A stretch of 64,000 nucleotides of DNA, taken from contig NZ_BMEL01000004.1 in NCBI RefSeq assembly GCF_014636475.1, positions 520,451-584,450 of the forward strand, in the 5' to 3' direction. The notes under the pieces are model-generated. The model ran no database searches, was not told the DNA's origin, and was given only the letters and a program-made list of their open reading frames with translations. The position numbers and the translations under genes were made by a program. Of the stretch, positions 8,106 through 20,369 are shown in pieces. Every line of letters begins with the position of its first letter. Within the stretch, counting starts at the first letter, position 1. This stretch comes from Halobacillus andaensis. Lineage in GTDB: Bacteria > Bacillota > Bacilli > Bacillales > Halobacillaceae.

Positions 8106-9131
8106 ATGATTTCCATCAAAGATTTAACAAAAGTGTTTCAAACAAAAGATCAAGAAGTTCGTGCCGTAGACGAGTTAAATCTTTCCATAGACAAAGGTGA
8201 AATCTTTGGGGTGATTGGTTATAGTGGTGCGGGTAAAAGTACCTTTATTCGTTTATTAAATCGATTAGAAGAGCCTACAAGTGGAGAGATTGAGCTAAAC
8301 AATGAAAATTTGACAGGGTTAAAGAAAAACGAGTTGAGATTAGCCCGCCAAGAAATTGGGATGATCTTTCAACACTTTAATTTACTTTGGTCTCGAACGG
8401 TTTTTGATAATATTGCCTTCCCTCTAGAGATAGCTGGTGTGTCTAGGAAGAAAAGGGAAGAACGTGTAAACGAGTTAATTGAACTCGTGGGCTTAAGTGG
8501 ACGCGGAGGCTCTTATCCGTCCCAATTAAGCGGGGGACAAAAGCAGCGTGTAGGTATTGCAAGAGCTTTAGCTAATAATCCCAAAGTTCTTCTTTGTGAT
8601 GAAGCGACTTCTGCATTAGATCCAGAAACAACGGATTCGATTTTAGATTTACTCGTAGGGATAAATGAGAAGCTGGGGCTGACTATAGTTCTTATCACTC
8701 ACGAGATGCATGTAATAAGGAAAATATGTCATCGCGTAGCCGTAATGGAGCAAGGTAAAGTAGTGGAATCTGGAGATGTCCTTGATGTATTCTTGCACCC
8801 TAAGGAGAAAGTAACGAAACGTTTTGTGGATCAAGTCATGGGTGATCCTGATCGAGAAGATTCTTTAAACCTGATTCAAGAAAATTATCGCTCTGGGGAA
8901 GTCATACAACTTCATTTCGTTGGAGAAAATACGAATCAGGCCCTAATCAGTGATTTATCACGCAAGTTTGAAGTTGATGTTAATATTCTCCATGGTAAAA
9001 TCACCCAAACACAAAAAGGGGCATATGGAACTATGCTTGTCCAGCTAGTTGGAGACGAAGAAGTTGTGAATCAATCCATTGAATACATTCGCACGACTTC
9101 CGTTGAAGTGGAGGTGAGTCCAAATGCTTGA
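8106..9131 (+). CDS. metN: MetN, methionine ABC transporter ATP-binding subunit
   Basis: ATPase of the D/L-methionine importer. Walker A is GYSGAGKST, the signature is LSGGQKQRV, Walker B is VLLCDEATSALDP and the switch His is in LITHEMHV. The C-terminal roughly 75 residues form the NIL (ACT-like) domain that binds methionine and causes transinhibition in this family. The ATG at 8106, eight bases from AGGAG, fits better than the upstream GTG at 8097, which overlaps the ribosome binding site. The start of metP overlaps its end by 8 bases, which suggests translational coupling. The gene is controlled by two upstream SAM riboswitches. Confidence 0.96.
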   Translation: MISIKDLTKVFQTKDQEVRAVDELNLSIDKGEIFGVIGYSGAGKSTFIRLLNRLEEPTSGEIELNNENLTGLKKNELRLARQEIGMIFQHFNLLWSRTVFDNIAFPLEIAGVSRKKREERVNELIELVGLSGRGGSYPSQLSGGQKQRVGIARALANNPKVLLCDEATSALDPETTDSILDLLVGINEKLGLTIVLITHEMHVIRKICHRVAVMEQGKVVESGDVLDVFLHPKEKVTKRFVDQVMGDPDREDSLNLIQENYRSGEVIQLHFVGENTNQALISDLSRKFEVDVNILHGKITQTQKGAYGTMLVQLVGDEEVVNQSIEYIRTTSVEVEVSPNA

Positions 9132-9792
9132 AGAGCTTTTTCCTAATGTGAAAATGGAGGATATGATAGAAGCAACAAATGAAACTCTCTATATGACAAC
9201 AGTATCTGTAGCTGGAACGTTTATTTTGGGCTTGCTTCTAGGACTGCTATTATATTTATCTGGTCCCGGAGGATTATGGGATAATAAATTATTAAATTGG
9301 ATTACGGCCACAGTAGTCAATGTGTTCCGTGCCATTCCCTTTATTATTTTAATTTTGCTATTGTTTCCGTTTACTGATTTTCTTATGGGGACGATTAGAG
9401 GACCGGGAGCTGCCCTGCCTGCGCTTATCATAGGGGGAGCACCTTTCTATGCGAGATTGGTTGAAATTGCTCTTAAAGAAGTGGACAAAGGTGTTATTGA
9501 AGCAGCTAAGTCTATGGGAGCAAAGTACAGAACGATTATCTTTAAAGTCTTACTTCCTGAATCAATGCCGGCTTTGGTTTCAGGTATTACAGTTACGGCG
9601 ATTGCTTTAATAAGTTATACGGCAGTAGCTGGTGTAATCGGGGCTGGAGGTCTTGGAGACTTTGCTTATTTTTATGGCTTTCAACGTAGGGATTTTGACG
9701 TGGTAGCTGTATGTACGATCTTAATCGTTATTATTGTATTTATTTTCCAATTTATCGGGGATTATGTTTCTCGTAGATTGGATAAAAGATAA
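9124..9792 (+). CDS. metP: MetP (MetI), methionine ABC transporter permease
   Basis: Membrane subunit of 222 residues with about five hydrophobic helices. The EAA loop that docks onto MetN is visible as EAAKSMGAKYRTIIF. It overlaps metN by 8 bases and precedes metQ, giving the standard N-P-Q order. The family forms a homodimer in the cytoplasmic membrane. The symbol follows B. subtilis use; it should not be confused with the unrelated MetP symporter family represented at 22522. Confidence 0.95.
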   Translation: MLEELFPNVKMEDMIEATNETLYMTTVSVAGTFILGLLLGLLLYLSGPGGLWDNKLLNWITATVVNVFRAIPFIILILLLFPFTDFLMGTIRGPGAALPALIIGGAPFYARLVEIALKEVDKGVIEAAKSMGAKYRTIIFKVLLPESMPALVSGITVTAIALISYTAVAGVIGAGGLGDFAYFYGFQRRDFDVVAVCTILIVIIVFIFQFIGDYVSRRLDKR

Positions 9793-9820
9793 AAATATTG
9801 ATTGAAAAGGAGATATAAAC

Positions 9821-10657
9821 ATGAAAAAAATATGGTCCATTTTAATTTTTACAGCTTTAGCACTTGTTTTAGCCGCATGCGGATCTTCAGACGAAGAAGG
9901 TTCATCAGAAGATGGAGAAGATCAGTCTGAAATTACAGTTGGAGCTTCAAGCACTCCTCACGCAGAAATCCTTCAGGAAGCACAACCACTTCTTGAAGAA
10001 GAAGGGATTACGTTAAATGTTGAAGAGTATCAGGATTACGTATTACCTAACCGTGATTTAGAAGAAGGTGAAATTGATGCGAACTACTTCCAACACATCC
10101 CTTACTTAGAGGATCAGCAGGAGCAAAACGGTTATGATTTTGCAAACCTTGGTGGTGTTCACATTGAACCAATGGGGATTTATTCCAAAGACTTTGAAAG
10201 TCTTGATGATGTACAAGAGGGAACAACTGTATTGATGAGTAATTCAACAGCTGATCATGGTCGTATTCTCTCCCTTATGGAAGAAGAAGGCTTAATTACT
10301 CTTGATGAAGATGTAGAAAAGGTTGAAGCCACAGTAGATGATATTGCGGAAAACCCTAAAAACTTAGAGTTTGATGCTGGAATTGACGCAGCATTGCTGC
10401 CGGAAAACTATGAGCGTGAAGATAATGTACTAGTAGCGATCAATACAAACTATGCTATTGAAGCAGACTTGAATCCTAGTGAGGATGCTTTGATTCTTGA
10501 AGGTTCTGACTCTCCGTACGTAAATGTGATTGCTGCCAATAGCGAGGACGAAGATAACGAAGCCTTAAATACGTTAGTGGAAGTTCTTCGCTCTGAAGAA
10601 ATTCAATCATTTATTGAAGAAGAGTACGAAGGAGCAGTTGTCCCTGTAGACGAGTAA
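9821..10657 (+). CDS. metQ: MetQ, methionine-binding lipoprotein
   Basis: Solute-binding lipoprotein of 278 residues. Its signal peptide ends in the lipobox LAAC (Cys about residue 20), followed by a Ser/Glu/Asp-rich linker. The binding domain matches the NlpA/MetQ family (VGASSTPHAEIL, YFQHIPYLEDQ). The mature protein is very acidic, as expected for an exported protein of a salt-adapted organism. It is the last gene of metNPQ and is followed by a perfect terminator. Confidence 0.95.
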   Translation: MKKIWSILIFTALALVLAACGSSDEEGSSEDGEDQSEITVGASSTPHAEILQEAQPLLEEEGITLNVEEYQDYVLPNRDLEEGEIDANYFQHIPYLEDQQEQNGYDFANLGGVHIEPMGIYSKDFESLDDVQEGTTVLMSNSTADHGRILSLMEEEGLITLDEDVEKVEATVDDIAENPKNLEFDAGIDAALLPENYEREDNVLVAINTNYAIEADLNPSEDALILEGSDSPYVNVIAANSEDEDNEALNTLVEVLRSEEIQSFIEEEYEGAVVPVDE

Positions 10658-10664
10658 AGATGTA

Positions 10665-10706
10665 TGAAATCCGTAATGCGGTTGATACTAACCGCATTAC
10701 GGATTT
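10665..10706 (+). terminator. Terminator of metNPQ
   Basis: Perfect stem AAATCCGTAATGCGGTT and its complement around GATACT, followed by seven Ts. It shows that the open frame from 10660 does not start there. Confidence 0.92.
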
Positions 10707-10734
10707 TTTTATTTTGGAAGGAGATGAGTGGAAG

Positions 10735-11094
10735 ATGGAAAATCAGGAAATGAATCTTGCTGAAGCTTACCTACAGGAATATAAGCATGGGATGGGAGTA
10801 TTTTCAGAAAAAATGCCTCATATAGCTCATGCTTTTAGTGAATTTTCGGATACATGTTTTAGAGAAGGAGAACTTTCTAAAAAAGAAAAACAACTTATCG
10901 CGTTAAGTATTAGCGTAGTAGCACAAGATGAGTATTGTATTGTTTATCATACTAAAGGTTGCATAGATCAAGGGGCCAGTGAACAAGAAGTGATGGAAGC
11001 TTGTGGAGTAGCTGCTGCCTTTGGTGGAGGGGCAGCTCTTAGTCAAGCGGTTACTCTCGTTCAAGAATCAATGACCGATTTAAACCACCATTGA
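10735..11094 (+). CDS. yurZ: Carboxymuconolactone decarboxylase-family protein (YurZ-like)
   Basis: AhpD/CMD-fold protein of 119 residues. Family features are EKQLIALSISVVAQDEYC, the helix with Cys and His in EYCIVYHTKGC, and a Gly/Ala-rich helix AAAFGGGAA. AhpD peroxidases use CxxC three residues before His; here the second Cys position is Tyr, so AhpD-type disulfide chemistry is unlikely as such. The in-frame ATG at 10660 lies upstream of the metQ terminator and is rejected. The ATG at 10735 follows GGAAGGAG by about 11 bases. Position between metQ and suf matches yurZ. The reaction is unknown. Confidence 0.75.
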   Translation: MENQEMNLAEAYLQEYKHGMGVFSEKMPHIAHAFSEFSDTCFREGELSKKEKQLIALSISVVAQDEYCIVYHTKGCIDQGASEQEVMEACGVAAAFGGGAALSQAVTLVQESMTDLNHH

Positions 11095-11147
11095 TTGAAA
11101 AGTTAGAAAATTAAAGGAAATCGAATTAATGAGATCTATGTTTTAGA

Positions 11148-11161
11148 TACAAGCGCTTACA
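11148..11161. promoter_or_regulatory. Possible catabolite-responsive (cre) element
   Basis: TACAAGCGCTTACA resembles the CcpA operator consensus TGAAAGCGCTTACA, with mismatches at two positions of the left arm. It lies in the gap after yurZ. Apart from this site, 11095-11255 shows no gene or structure that I recognise. Confidence 0.3.
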
Positions 11162-11269
11162 TTAATAAATATAAGCAAATTAAGCAATAAAACAAGTGTA
11201 TAGCAAGTTTGGAGCAAATACCAATCTATGGTAACCTGAATTGTGTAAAAAATCTGAAAGGATTGATTT

Positions 11270-11461
11270 ATTATTACTGACAATTTAGGTTTGAATTATA
11301 CTCCGGACATGGAAAAAGCCATGCACCAAACGCATAATGTGAGTTATGCTGAGTACGCTAGTAGCTTAGACCAAATGATGAAGGTTGAAAAGAAGCGCGA
11401 AAAAGAATTCGAACGCAGTCAGAAATTTGTTTCAGAAGTCGGTCGTCAAATTCATAAATAA
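11270..11461 (+). CDS. Small protein of 63 residues with a probable ATT start
   Basis: Open frame encoding a Lys/Glu/Met-rich, probably helical peptide (TDNLGLNYTPDMEKAMHQ, then MMKVEKKREKEFERSQK). Upstream the frame is closed by TGA at 11264. GAAAGGA at 11256-11262 is a good ribosome binding site, and 7 bases later come tandem ATT codons at 11270 and 11273. Candidate starts further in (TTG at 11291, ATG at 11309) have no such site. ATT initiation is rare but known for infC. A clean terminator follows. I do not recognise the family. Confidence 0.6.
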   Translation: MITDNLGLNYTPDMEKAMHQTHNVSYAEYASSLDQMMKVEKKREKEFERSQKFVSEVGRQIHK

Positions 11462-11475
11462 TAAGTTAGAATAGA

Positions 11476-11507
11476 AATCGGATAGCTATTTTAGTTATCC
11501 GATTTTT
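11476..11507 (+). terminator. Terminator of the small ORF
   Basis: AATCGGATA and TATCCGATT form the stem and are followed by a TTTTTT run, 15 bases after the stop codon. Confidence 0.85.
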
Positions 11508-11640
11508 TATTTGCTATAAGTTTGTTATTATAATAAGGAAGAAAATAGGTGAGGATTTCTTACAGGTCAAATCATTCCCGATTGATGTCGAAACAAAGGA
11601 AATCAGTTGATATCAGTTTCTAAATGATATAAGATTGTAA

Positions 11641-11693
11641 TGAGAATAAATTGAGAATGGTTTTTGATCCAATTCAACTAGAGCAAGTAATAA
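11641..11693 (+). promoter_or_regulatory. suf promoter with Fur-like half sites
   Basis: TTGATC at 11664-11669 and TAATAA at 11688-11693 are spaced 18 bases and form a plausible sigma-A promoter. Two direct TGAGAAT repeats at 11641 and 11652 sit just upstream and resemble Fur half sites. The element AAATTGAGAA also occurs in the Fur-like box at 32030. Iron control of suf here is a hypothesis. The rest of 11508-11717 holds nothing else that I recognise. Confidence 0.35.
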
Positions 11694-11717
11694 AAATAGA
11701 TACTGGAGGTATTATTT

Positions 11718-12503
11718 ATGGCAGGATCAACTCTAGAAATTAAAGATCTTCATGTAGAAATCGAAGGTCAACAAATCTTAAAAGGTGTTAACCTTACAAT
11801 AAAAGGTGGAGAATTCCACGCGGTAATGGGACCTAACGGAACTGGTAAGTCAACGCTAGCGTCCGCAATTATGGGTCACCCTAAATTCGAAATTACTCAG
11901 GGACAAGTCTTGCTTGATGGCGAGGATGTACTTGAAATGGAAGTGGATGAGCGAGCCCAAGCGGGTCTTTTCCTTGCGATGCAATACCCAAGTGAAATTA
12001 GCGGCGTAACGAACTCCGATTTCTTACGTTCTGCTATTAATGCTCATAGAGAAGAAGGCGATGAAATTTCTTTAATGAAATTCATTAAAGAAATGGACGA
12101 TGCAATGGATACGCTGGATATGGATAAAAACATGGCGCAACGTTATTTAAATGAAGGATTCTCTGGCGGTGAGAAAAAGCGTAACGAAATTCTTCAACTT
12201 ATGATGATACAGCCAGCGATTGCAATTCTAGATGAAATTGACTCTGGACTTGATATAGATGCTCTTAAAGTAGTTGCTAAAGGAATTAATGAAATGCGTG
12301 GCGAAAACTTTGGCTGCTTAACGATTACTCACTATCAACGACTTCTAAATTATATTACACCTGATAAAGTACACGTAATGATGCAAGGCCGTGTTGTGAA
12401 ATCCGGCGGACCTGAACTAGCTGAACGTCTTGAAGCTGAAGGCTATGACTGGATTAAACAAGAACTAGGCATCGAAGACGAAACGATCGGTCAAAAAGCG
12501 TAA
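11718..12503 (+). CDS. sufC: SufC, Fe-S cluster assembly ATPase
   Basis: Cytosolic ABC-type ATPase of 261 residues that partners SufB and SufD in the scaffold complex. Walker A is GPNGTGKST, the signature region is GFSGGEKKRNEIL, and Walker B is AILDEIDSGLD. The EGFSGGEKKRNE variant is characteristic of SufC. A TGGAGG-type ribosome binding site precedes the ATG. It is the first gene of sufCDSUB, the essential Fe-S assembly operon of Bacillus. Confidence 0.97.
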   Translation: MAGSTLEIKDLHVEIEGQQILKGVNLTIKGGEFHAVMGPNGTGKSTLASAIMGHPKFEITQGQVLLDGEDVLEMEVDERAQAGLFLAMQYPSEISGVTNSDFLRSAINAHREEGDEISLMKFIKEMDDAMDTLDMDKNMAQRYLNEGFSGGEKKRNEILQLMMIQPAIAILDEIDSGLDIDALKVVAKGINEMRGENFGCLTITHYQRLLNYITPDKVHVMMQGRVVKSGGPELAERLEAEGYDWIKQELGIEDETIGQKA

Positions 12504-12522
12504 CAGAGATAGGAGGGATACA

Positions 12523-15480
<2,958 letters not shown>

Positions 15481-15512
15481 TTGCTTGATATACCAAAAGG
15501 AGGTATTTAACA

Positions 15513-16910
15513 ATGGCTAAAAAAGCGCCAGAAGTTGGAGAGTACCAATACGGGTTTCATGAAAAAGATGTCTCTATTTTCCGTACTCAAAAAGGTTTAA
15601 CTAAAGAAGTTGTTAAACAAATTTCTGATTATAAAGAAGAACCAAAGTGGATGCTTGATTTCCGCTTAAAAGCATTGGAACAATTCTATAAAATGCCTAT
15701 GCCTCAATGGGGCGGCGATCTTTCAGAACTGAACTTTGACGATATTACGTATTACGTAAAACCTTCAGAGCGTTCTGAACGTTCTTGGGATGAAGTTCCT
15801 GAAGAGATTAAGAATACGTTTGATCGCCTGGGTATTCCGGAAGCTGAGCAGAAATATCTAGCAGGTGTCTCTGCCCAATACGAATCTGAAGTTGTTTATC
15901 ACAACATGGAGAAAGATCTAGAAGATCTAGGGGTCGTGTTTAAGGATACGGATACCGCCCTTAAAGAAGACGAAGAGCTCTTCAAAGAATACTTCGCAAA
16001 AGTAATTCCAGCTTCAGATAATAAGTTCTCAGCGCTAAACTCTGCTGTATGGTCTGGCGGTTCATTTATTTATGTACCAAAAGATACAAAAGTGGAAACA
16101 CCGTTGCAGGCTTATTTCCGAATTAATTCTGAAAATATGGGACAGTTTGAGCGTACGCTTATAATTGTAGATGAAGGCGCATCTGTTCACTATGTAGAAG
16201 GTTGTACAGCGCCAACGTATTCTTCAAGCTCACTACACAGTGCAGTTGTTGAAATCTTCGTTAAGAAGAATGCCTACTGTCGTTATACAACGATCCAAAA
16301 CTGGGCCAATAACGTTTATAACCTTGTTACGAAGCGTGCTGTAGCTGATGAAAATGCAACAATGGAATGGGTTGATGGTAACTTAGGTTCTAAACTTACC
16401 ATGAAATATCCAGCTGTTATCCTTAAGGGTGAAGGAGCACGAGGAATGACGCTTTCCATCGCTCTTGCTGGTAAGGGACAGCACCAGGACGCAGGAGCTA
16501 AAATGCACCACTTAGCACCTAACACGTCTTCTACGATCGTTTCTAAATCCATCTCAAAACATGGTGGTAAAGTTACGTATCGTGGAATTGTGCAATTTGG
16601 TCGTAAAGCAGAAGGAGCACGTTCGAACATCGAATGTGATACACTCATTATGGATAACAAGTCTACCTCCGATACCATTCCTTATAATGAAATTATGAAC
16701 GAGAATATTTCATTAGAACACGAAGCCAAAGTATCAAAAGTGTCTGAAGAGCAGTTATTCTACCTGATGAGTAGAGGTCTTTCTGAGGAAGAAGCTACAG
16801 AAATGATCGTTATGGGCTTTATTGAACCATTTACGAAAGAGCTTCCAATGGAATATGCTGTAGAAATGAACCGTCTGATTAAATTCGAGATGGAAGGTTC
16901 TATTGGTTAA
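15513..16910 (+). CDS. sufB: SufB, Fe-S cluster scaffold subunit
   Basis: Main scaffold subunit of 465 residues of the SufBC2D complex. The highly conserved SufB core is clear ([15 protein letters not shown]-like segment, [53 protein letters not shown]). An AAAGGAGG ribosome binding site precedes the ATG. It is the last gene of sufCDSUB and is followed by a strong terminator. Codon use and order match other Bacillaceae, with no sign of transfer. Confidence 0.97.
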   Translation: MAKKAPEVGEYQYGFHEKDVSIFRTQKGLTKEVVKQISDYKEEPKWMLDFRLKALEQFYKMPMPQWGGDLSELNFDDITYYVKPSERSERSWDEVPEEIKNTFDRLGIPEAEQKYLAGVSAQYESEVVYHNMEKDLEDLGVVFKDTDTALKEDEELFKEYFAKVIPASDNKFSALNSAVWSGGSFIYVPKDTKVETPLQAYFRINSENMGQFERTLIIVDEGASVHYVEGCTAPTYSSSSLHSAVVEIFVKKNAYCRYTTIQNWANNVYNLVTKRAVADENATMEWVDGNLGSKLTMKYPAVILKGEGARGMTLSIALAGKGQHQDAGAKMHHLAPNTSSTIVSKSISKHGGKVTYRGIVQFGRKAEGARSNIECDTLIMDNKSTSDTIPYNEIMNENISLEHEAKVSKVSEEQLFYLMSRGLSEEEATEMIVMGFIEPFTKELPMEYAVEMNRLIKFEMEGSIG

Positions 16911-16925
16911 GAAACAAAAAGGTGA

Positions 16926-16958
16926 AACGTACAGGCGCATGCCGCCTGTACGTTTTTT
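16926..16958 (+). terminator. Terminator of sufCDSUB
   Basis: An 11-base-pair stem ACGTACAGGCG with its complement around CATGC, followed by a T7 run. Confidence 0.92.
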
Positions 16959-17040
16959 TATTTATGAAAAAGGCAAGATGAATTTCGCATAGTAAACATG
17001 ATACTATAATATTATCTTATATATAGTTAGAAGGCTGAAT

Positions 17041-17856
17041 ATGTTAATTGTATTATCTTTATTAATTGGTTTTATTACTGCATTTATTGGCAGCATAGCT
17101 GGACTAGGAGGCGGGGTTATTCTCGTTCCAGTTCTATTATTTTTAGGTGATCAGCTTGATTCATTCCAATGGGTTTCACCTCAAACGATTGTGGGAATTT
17201 CACTAGTCGTAATGATTTTTACTGGTCTTTCTTCTGCTCTTTCATACTTAAAGCATAAACGAGTCGATTTAAAAGTAGGTTTTATCTTAATGGCGGGAAG
17301 TATTCCGGGAGGTATATTCGGTTCATGGCTTAATCAGTTTTTTCAAACGGATGGTTTTGCATTATTGTTCGGAATCGTCATGATTGCCGTATCGCTAGTT
17401 TTTTTCCTGCCAAGAGATAGTTCAAAAGAAAATCCTTTTCATAGAGGCATTTCTCGAGAAAAAGAAATAAATGGACAAACTTTCTTTTATCGTGTACCCA
17501 TTATGGTGAGTGTGCTTTTTGCATTCGGCGTTGGAGTTCTATCGGGCCTGCTTGGGATCGGCGGTGGCTCATTAATCGTTCCAGCTTTGATTTTACTATT
17601 TAAGATTCCACCGCACATTGCAACGGCTACTTCTATGTTTATGATCTTTTTTGCAAGTATTACTAGCTCAGCTACTCATGTCTACTTAGGACATGTAGAA
17701 TGGGCCCATACCTTATTATTCATTCCAGGTGCTTATTTAGGGGGCACAGTCGGAGCGATCGTTAATCGTCAACTAAACAGTCAAACCGTAGAATGGTTCT
17801 TAAGAATATTGCTTATATTAATTGGAATACGACTAATTTGGCAAGGCATCGGATAA
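17041..17856 (+). CDS. yunE: YunE-like TauE/SafE sulfite/organosulfonate exporter family protein
   Basis: Integral membrane protein of 271 residues with about eight helices in two inverted repeats. Each repeat carries the family Gly motif (AGLGGGVILVPVL near residue 22, LGIGGGSLIVPALI near residue 175). The family exports or imports sulfur-containing anions; the substrate here is unknown. Position beside suf and yunD matches B. subtilis. The last bases run to within 11 bases of yunD. Confidence 0.88.
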   Translation: MLIVLSLLIGFITAFIGSIAGLGGGVILVPVLLFLGDQLDSFQWVSPQTIVGISLVVMIFTGLSSALSYLKHKRVDLKVGFILMAGSIPGGIFGSWLNQFFQTDGFALLFGIVMIAVSLVFFLPRDSSKENPFHRGISREKEINGQTFFYRVPIMVSVLFAFGVGVLSGLLGIGGGSLIVPALILLFKIPPHIATATSMFMIFFASITSSATHVYLGHVEWAHTLLFIPGAYLGGTVGAIVNRQLNSQTVEWFLRILLILIGIRLIWQGIG

Positions 17857-17867
17857 GGAGAATGAAA

Positions 17868-19256
17868 ATGAAGGAAAAGATTTTTCTTTATTATACGAGC
17901 GACCTACATAGTCACTTTGAGAATTGGCCTCAAATTGTAGGTTATTTCAACCAGAGAATAAAAAAACATAAACAAAAAGAAGAAACGTACTGGCTTCTTG
18001 ATAACGGGGACCATGCAGATCGTTTTCATCCTATAACAGAAGGTCTTATGGGAAAAGGTAATGTGGAGCTTCTCAATGAGGCAGGTTACAGTTTTGCGAC
18101 GCTAGGTAATAATGAAGGAATTACGCTTTCCTATAATGACCTTTATCACCTTTATGATGATGCAGAGTTTCAAGTATTGTGTGCTAATTTACGTTCAATC
18201 GAAGGTCGCCAGCCCAAATGGCTGTGTCCTTATACGATTAAAACCACACCATTTGGGACAAAGGTGGCGGTGATTGGGGTAACGGCTCCTTTTGAAACCT
18301 TCTACCGACTGTTGGGGTGGGAGATTCAGCCTCCGTTTGAAACATTAAGTCGCTATTACGATGAAATAAGAGAGCAAGCCGATATCTTTATACTGCTCTC
18401 TCACTTAGGGATTCATGATGATGAAGAGATGGCTAGAAAGTATCCTGAAATTGATGTCATAATTGGCGGGCATACTCATCATTTGTTTCAAAACGGAGAA
18501 CTGTACGGAGAGACTATTTTAACGGCAGTAGGTAAACATGGAACTCATCTTGGTGAAGTCTTTTTAGAGTGGGACCATGAATCAAATCGCTTATCCAAGA
18601 GAGAAGCTTATGCAGTTTCAACAGAAAATCTAATGAAAGATCAGGAGGTCACTGAAGATGTGGAGACTATGAGAACTAGAGCTCTGCAGCATTTACAAAC
18701 CAGTGTGACTACTCTAGAAAAATCTCTGCCAGTCGCCTGGTTTAAGGAAACGCTTCTTATGAGGCGTCTGACAGAAGAACTGCAAGCTTGGACACAATCC
18801 GATGTTGGAATGCTTAATGCCGGCGTGTTACTTGATCATTTAAATCAAGGGAAGATTACGTATGAAGATATCCATCGCATCTGTCCACATCCAATGAACC
18901 CTTGTAAAGTAGAAGTAACAGGGGATGAATTGCTTGAAATCATTCGGGTAGGTCATACTAAAAAGCTTACCGAGATCCGCTTAAAAGGGCTGGGATTTCG
19001 GGGTGAAGTCATAGGGAAAATGGTTTTTACAGGCGTTGATATTCAAACCGTTATGAGTAAAGATGGTGAAGAAAGAGTCCGAAAAGTAAAGATAAATGGA
19101 GCTCCGATAGAGCGCAGCCAAGTGTATACATTAGGTACAGCGGATACGTTTACTTTCGGTCGCCTTTTCCCTGAAATTGCTTATGCCAAAAGTAAAAAAT
19201 ATTTTATGCCGGAGCTTTTGAGAGATGTCCTGGCGAAAGCTATTCAAAAAATCTAG
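17868..19256 (+). CDS. yunD: YunD, metallophosphoesterase / 5'-nucleotidase family protein
   Basis: Protein of 462 residues with an N-terminal calcineurin-like phosphoesterase domain (YTSDLHSHF, LDNGDHAD, GGHTHHLF) and a C-terminal 5'-nucleotidase substrate domain. The usual GNHE motif reads GNNE here, so one metal or phosphate His is replaced. There is no signal peptide, unlike most 5'-nucleotidases, so it should be cytosolic. The ATG at 17868 lies 7 bases from AAGGAG; the ATG at 17862 is too close and the open frame back to 17793 overlaps yunE. The resulting length matches B. subtilis YunD. Confidence 0.88.
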   Translation: MKEKIFLYYTSDLHSHFENWPQIVGYFNQRIKKHKQKEETYWLLDNGDHADRFHPITEGLMGKGNVELLNEAGYSFATLGNNEGITLSYNDLYHLYDDAEFQVLCANLRSIEGRQPKWLCPYTIKTTPFGTKVAVIGVTAPFETFYRLLGWEIQPPFETLSRYYDEIREQADIFILLSHLGIHDDEEMARKYPEIDVIIGGHTHHLFQNGELYGETILTAVGKHGTHLGEVFLEWDHESNRLSKREAYAVSTENLMKDQEVTEDVETMRTRALQHLQTSVTTLEKSLPVAWFKETLLMRRLTEELQAWTQSDVGMLNAGVLLDHLNQGKITYEDIHRICPHPMNPCKVEVTGDELLEIIRVGHTKKLTEIRLKGLGFRGEVIGKMVFTGVDIQTVMSKDGEERVRKVKINGAPIERSQVYTLGTADTFTFGRLFPEIAYAKSKKYFMPELLRDVLAKAIQKI

Positions 19257-19302
19257 TGCACCAACTGCAGTCGGATTTTTATATTGATATCATGAAGAAT
19301 AC

Positions 19303-19328
19303 TAGCTGCCCTTTGGCAGCTTTTTTTA
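19303..19328 (+). terminator. Terminator after yunD
   Basis: AGCTGCC and GGCAGCT stem with loop CTTT, followed by seven Ts. The following 19329-19556 shows no gene that I recognise. Confidence 0.88.
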
Positions 19329-19556
19329 TTAGGTTAACTATATTGAAGATATGAACTGTCCAGGTGTAACTCCTGTACAAAGTTTAAGATAGAGATTGTG
19401 ATAGTTTTTAAAAAAAGATTTTAAGTGATCATCCGATTGTTAGCGTTAATTCAGTGGTTGATTTTTTAAGGGAACTGCAGGCTGTCTCATAACTTCATTA
19501 AGTTAGTTTTAAACCTCTTTAATTGATCATATAGATAGGTCAGGAGGGGTTGTTTA

Positions 19557-20330
19557 ATGGGGAAAATCAGGGCGAATCCACCCTCATTTGGTAAACGAAT
19601 ATTATGGACGATCATCTTCTTTATTTTATTTACAGGCATATGTTTAGTAGTTATTGACCGGGGGATTACACCTACTCTAGAGGAAATTGCAGAAACGAAA
19701 GCACAGCAGCTGGCAAGAGATGCGATCAACGAAGCAGTGAGTAAGCAGATATCAGAGGAATTACAATTTGATGATTTAATTAGAATGGAAAAGGACAACG
19801 ACGGAAATATTGTGTACATGGGCTGGAATTCAGTAGTAGTTAACAGAACGTTACGAAACACTACATTGCGAGTACAGAATTTTTTGAAAAGAATGGAGTT
19901 GAATGAACTTCCCCTTGAAGATACTTCATTAGAAGCCGACATCTTTCCAAATGAAGAGACTACCGAAGAATTAGGAGAAGAACCGGCTACTCTTATTGAA
20001 ATTCCAGTTGGTTTAGCTACAAATAATTCAATTCTCTCCAACCTTGGACCGAAAATACCAGTACAGCTAAGGGTAATTGGTGATGTCCAGTCTGAGTTTA
20101 AGAATGAAATAACGGAATATGGTATAAATTCTGCTCACTTTCAATTGTCCATTAATTTTACAGTTAGTTTGCGAGTTGTTATCCCTTTCTCTACTGAAAC
20201 TACAACAGTGGTTAATGATATTCCAATTGATTCAAGTACGATCATGGGAGAAGTTCCACAGTTTTTTAATGAAACTGGAGATACAGGAAAATCACCAACA
20301 TTTTCCTATCCTATGGACCCCTTGCAATAA
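19557..20330 (+). CDS. yunB: YunB, sporulation protein
   Basis: Protein of 257 residues with one N-terminal membrane helix (about residues 14-33, LWTIIFFILFTGICLVV) and an extracytoplasmic domain. It matches YunB by layout and by conserved segments such as YMGWNSVVVNRTL and IEIPVGLATNNSIL. YunB is a mother-cell sporulation protein in B. subtilis needed for proper spore formation, with unknown biochemical role. AGGAGGGG lies upstream of the ATG. The end overlaps the -35 region of the lysine riboswitch promoter. Confidence 0.88.
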   Translation: MGKIRANPPSFGKRILWTIIFFILFTGICLVVIDRGITPTLEEIAETKAQQLARDAINEAVSKQISEELQFDDLIRMEKDNDGNIVYMGWNSVVVNRTLRNTTLRVQNFLKRMELNELPLEDTSLEADIFPNEETTEELGEEPATLIEIPVGLATNNSILSNLGPKIPVQLRVIGDVQSEFKNEITEYGINSAHFQLSINFTVSLRVVIPFSTETTTVVNDIPIDSSTIMGEVPQFFNETGDTGKSPTFSYPMDPLQ

Positions 20331-20350
20331 CAATGACCACCTGTTAAAAT
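20322..20350 (+). promoter_or_regulatory. Promoter of the lysine riboswitch transcript
   Basis: TTGCAA at 20322-20327 and TAAAAT at 20345-20350 are spaced 17 bases. The -35 box lies over the last codons of yunB. Confidence 0.65.
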
Positions 20351-20369
20351 GTGAAGGAATTAAATATGC

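Noticed and set aside
10660-10734. N-terminal extension of the yurZ-like protein
   Set aside because: The extension covers the metNPQ terminator hairpin; a start at 10735 with a ribosome binding site is better.
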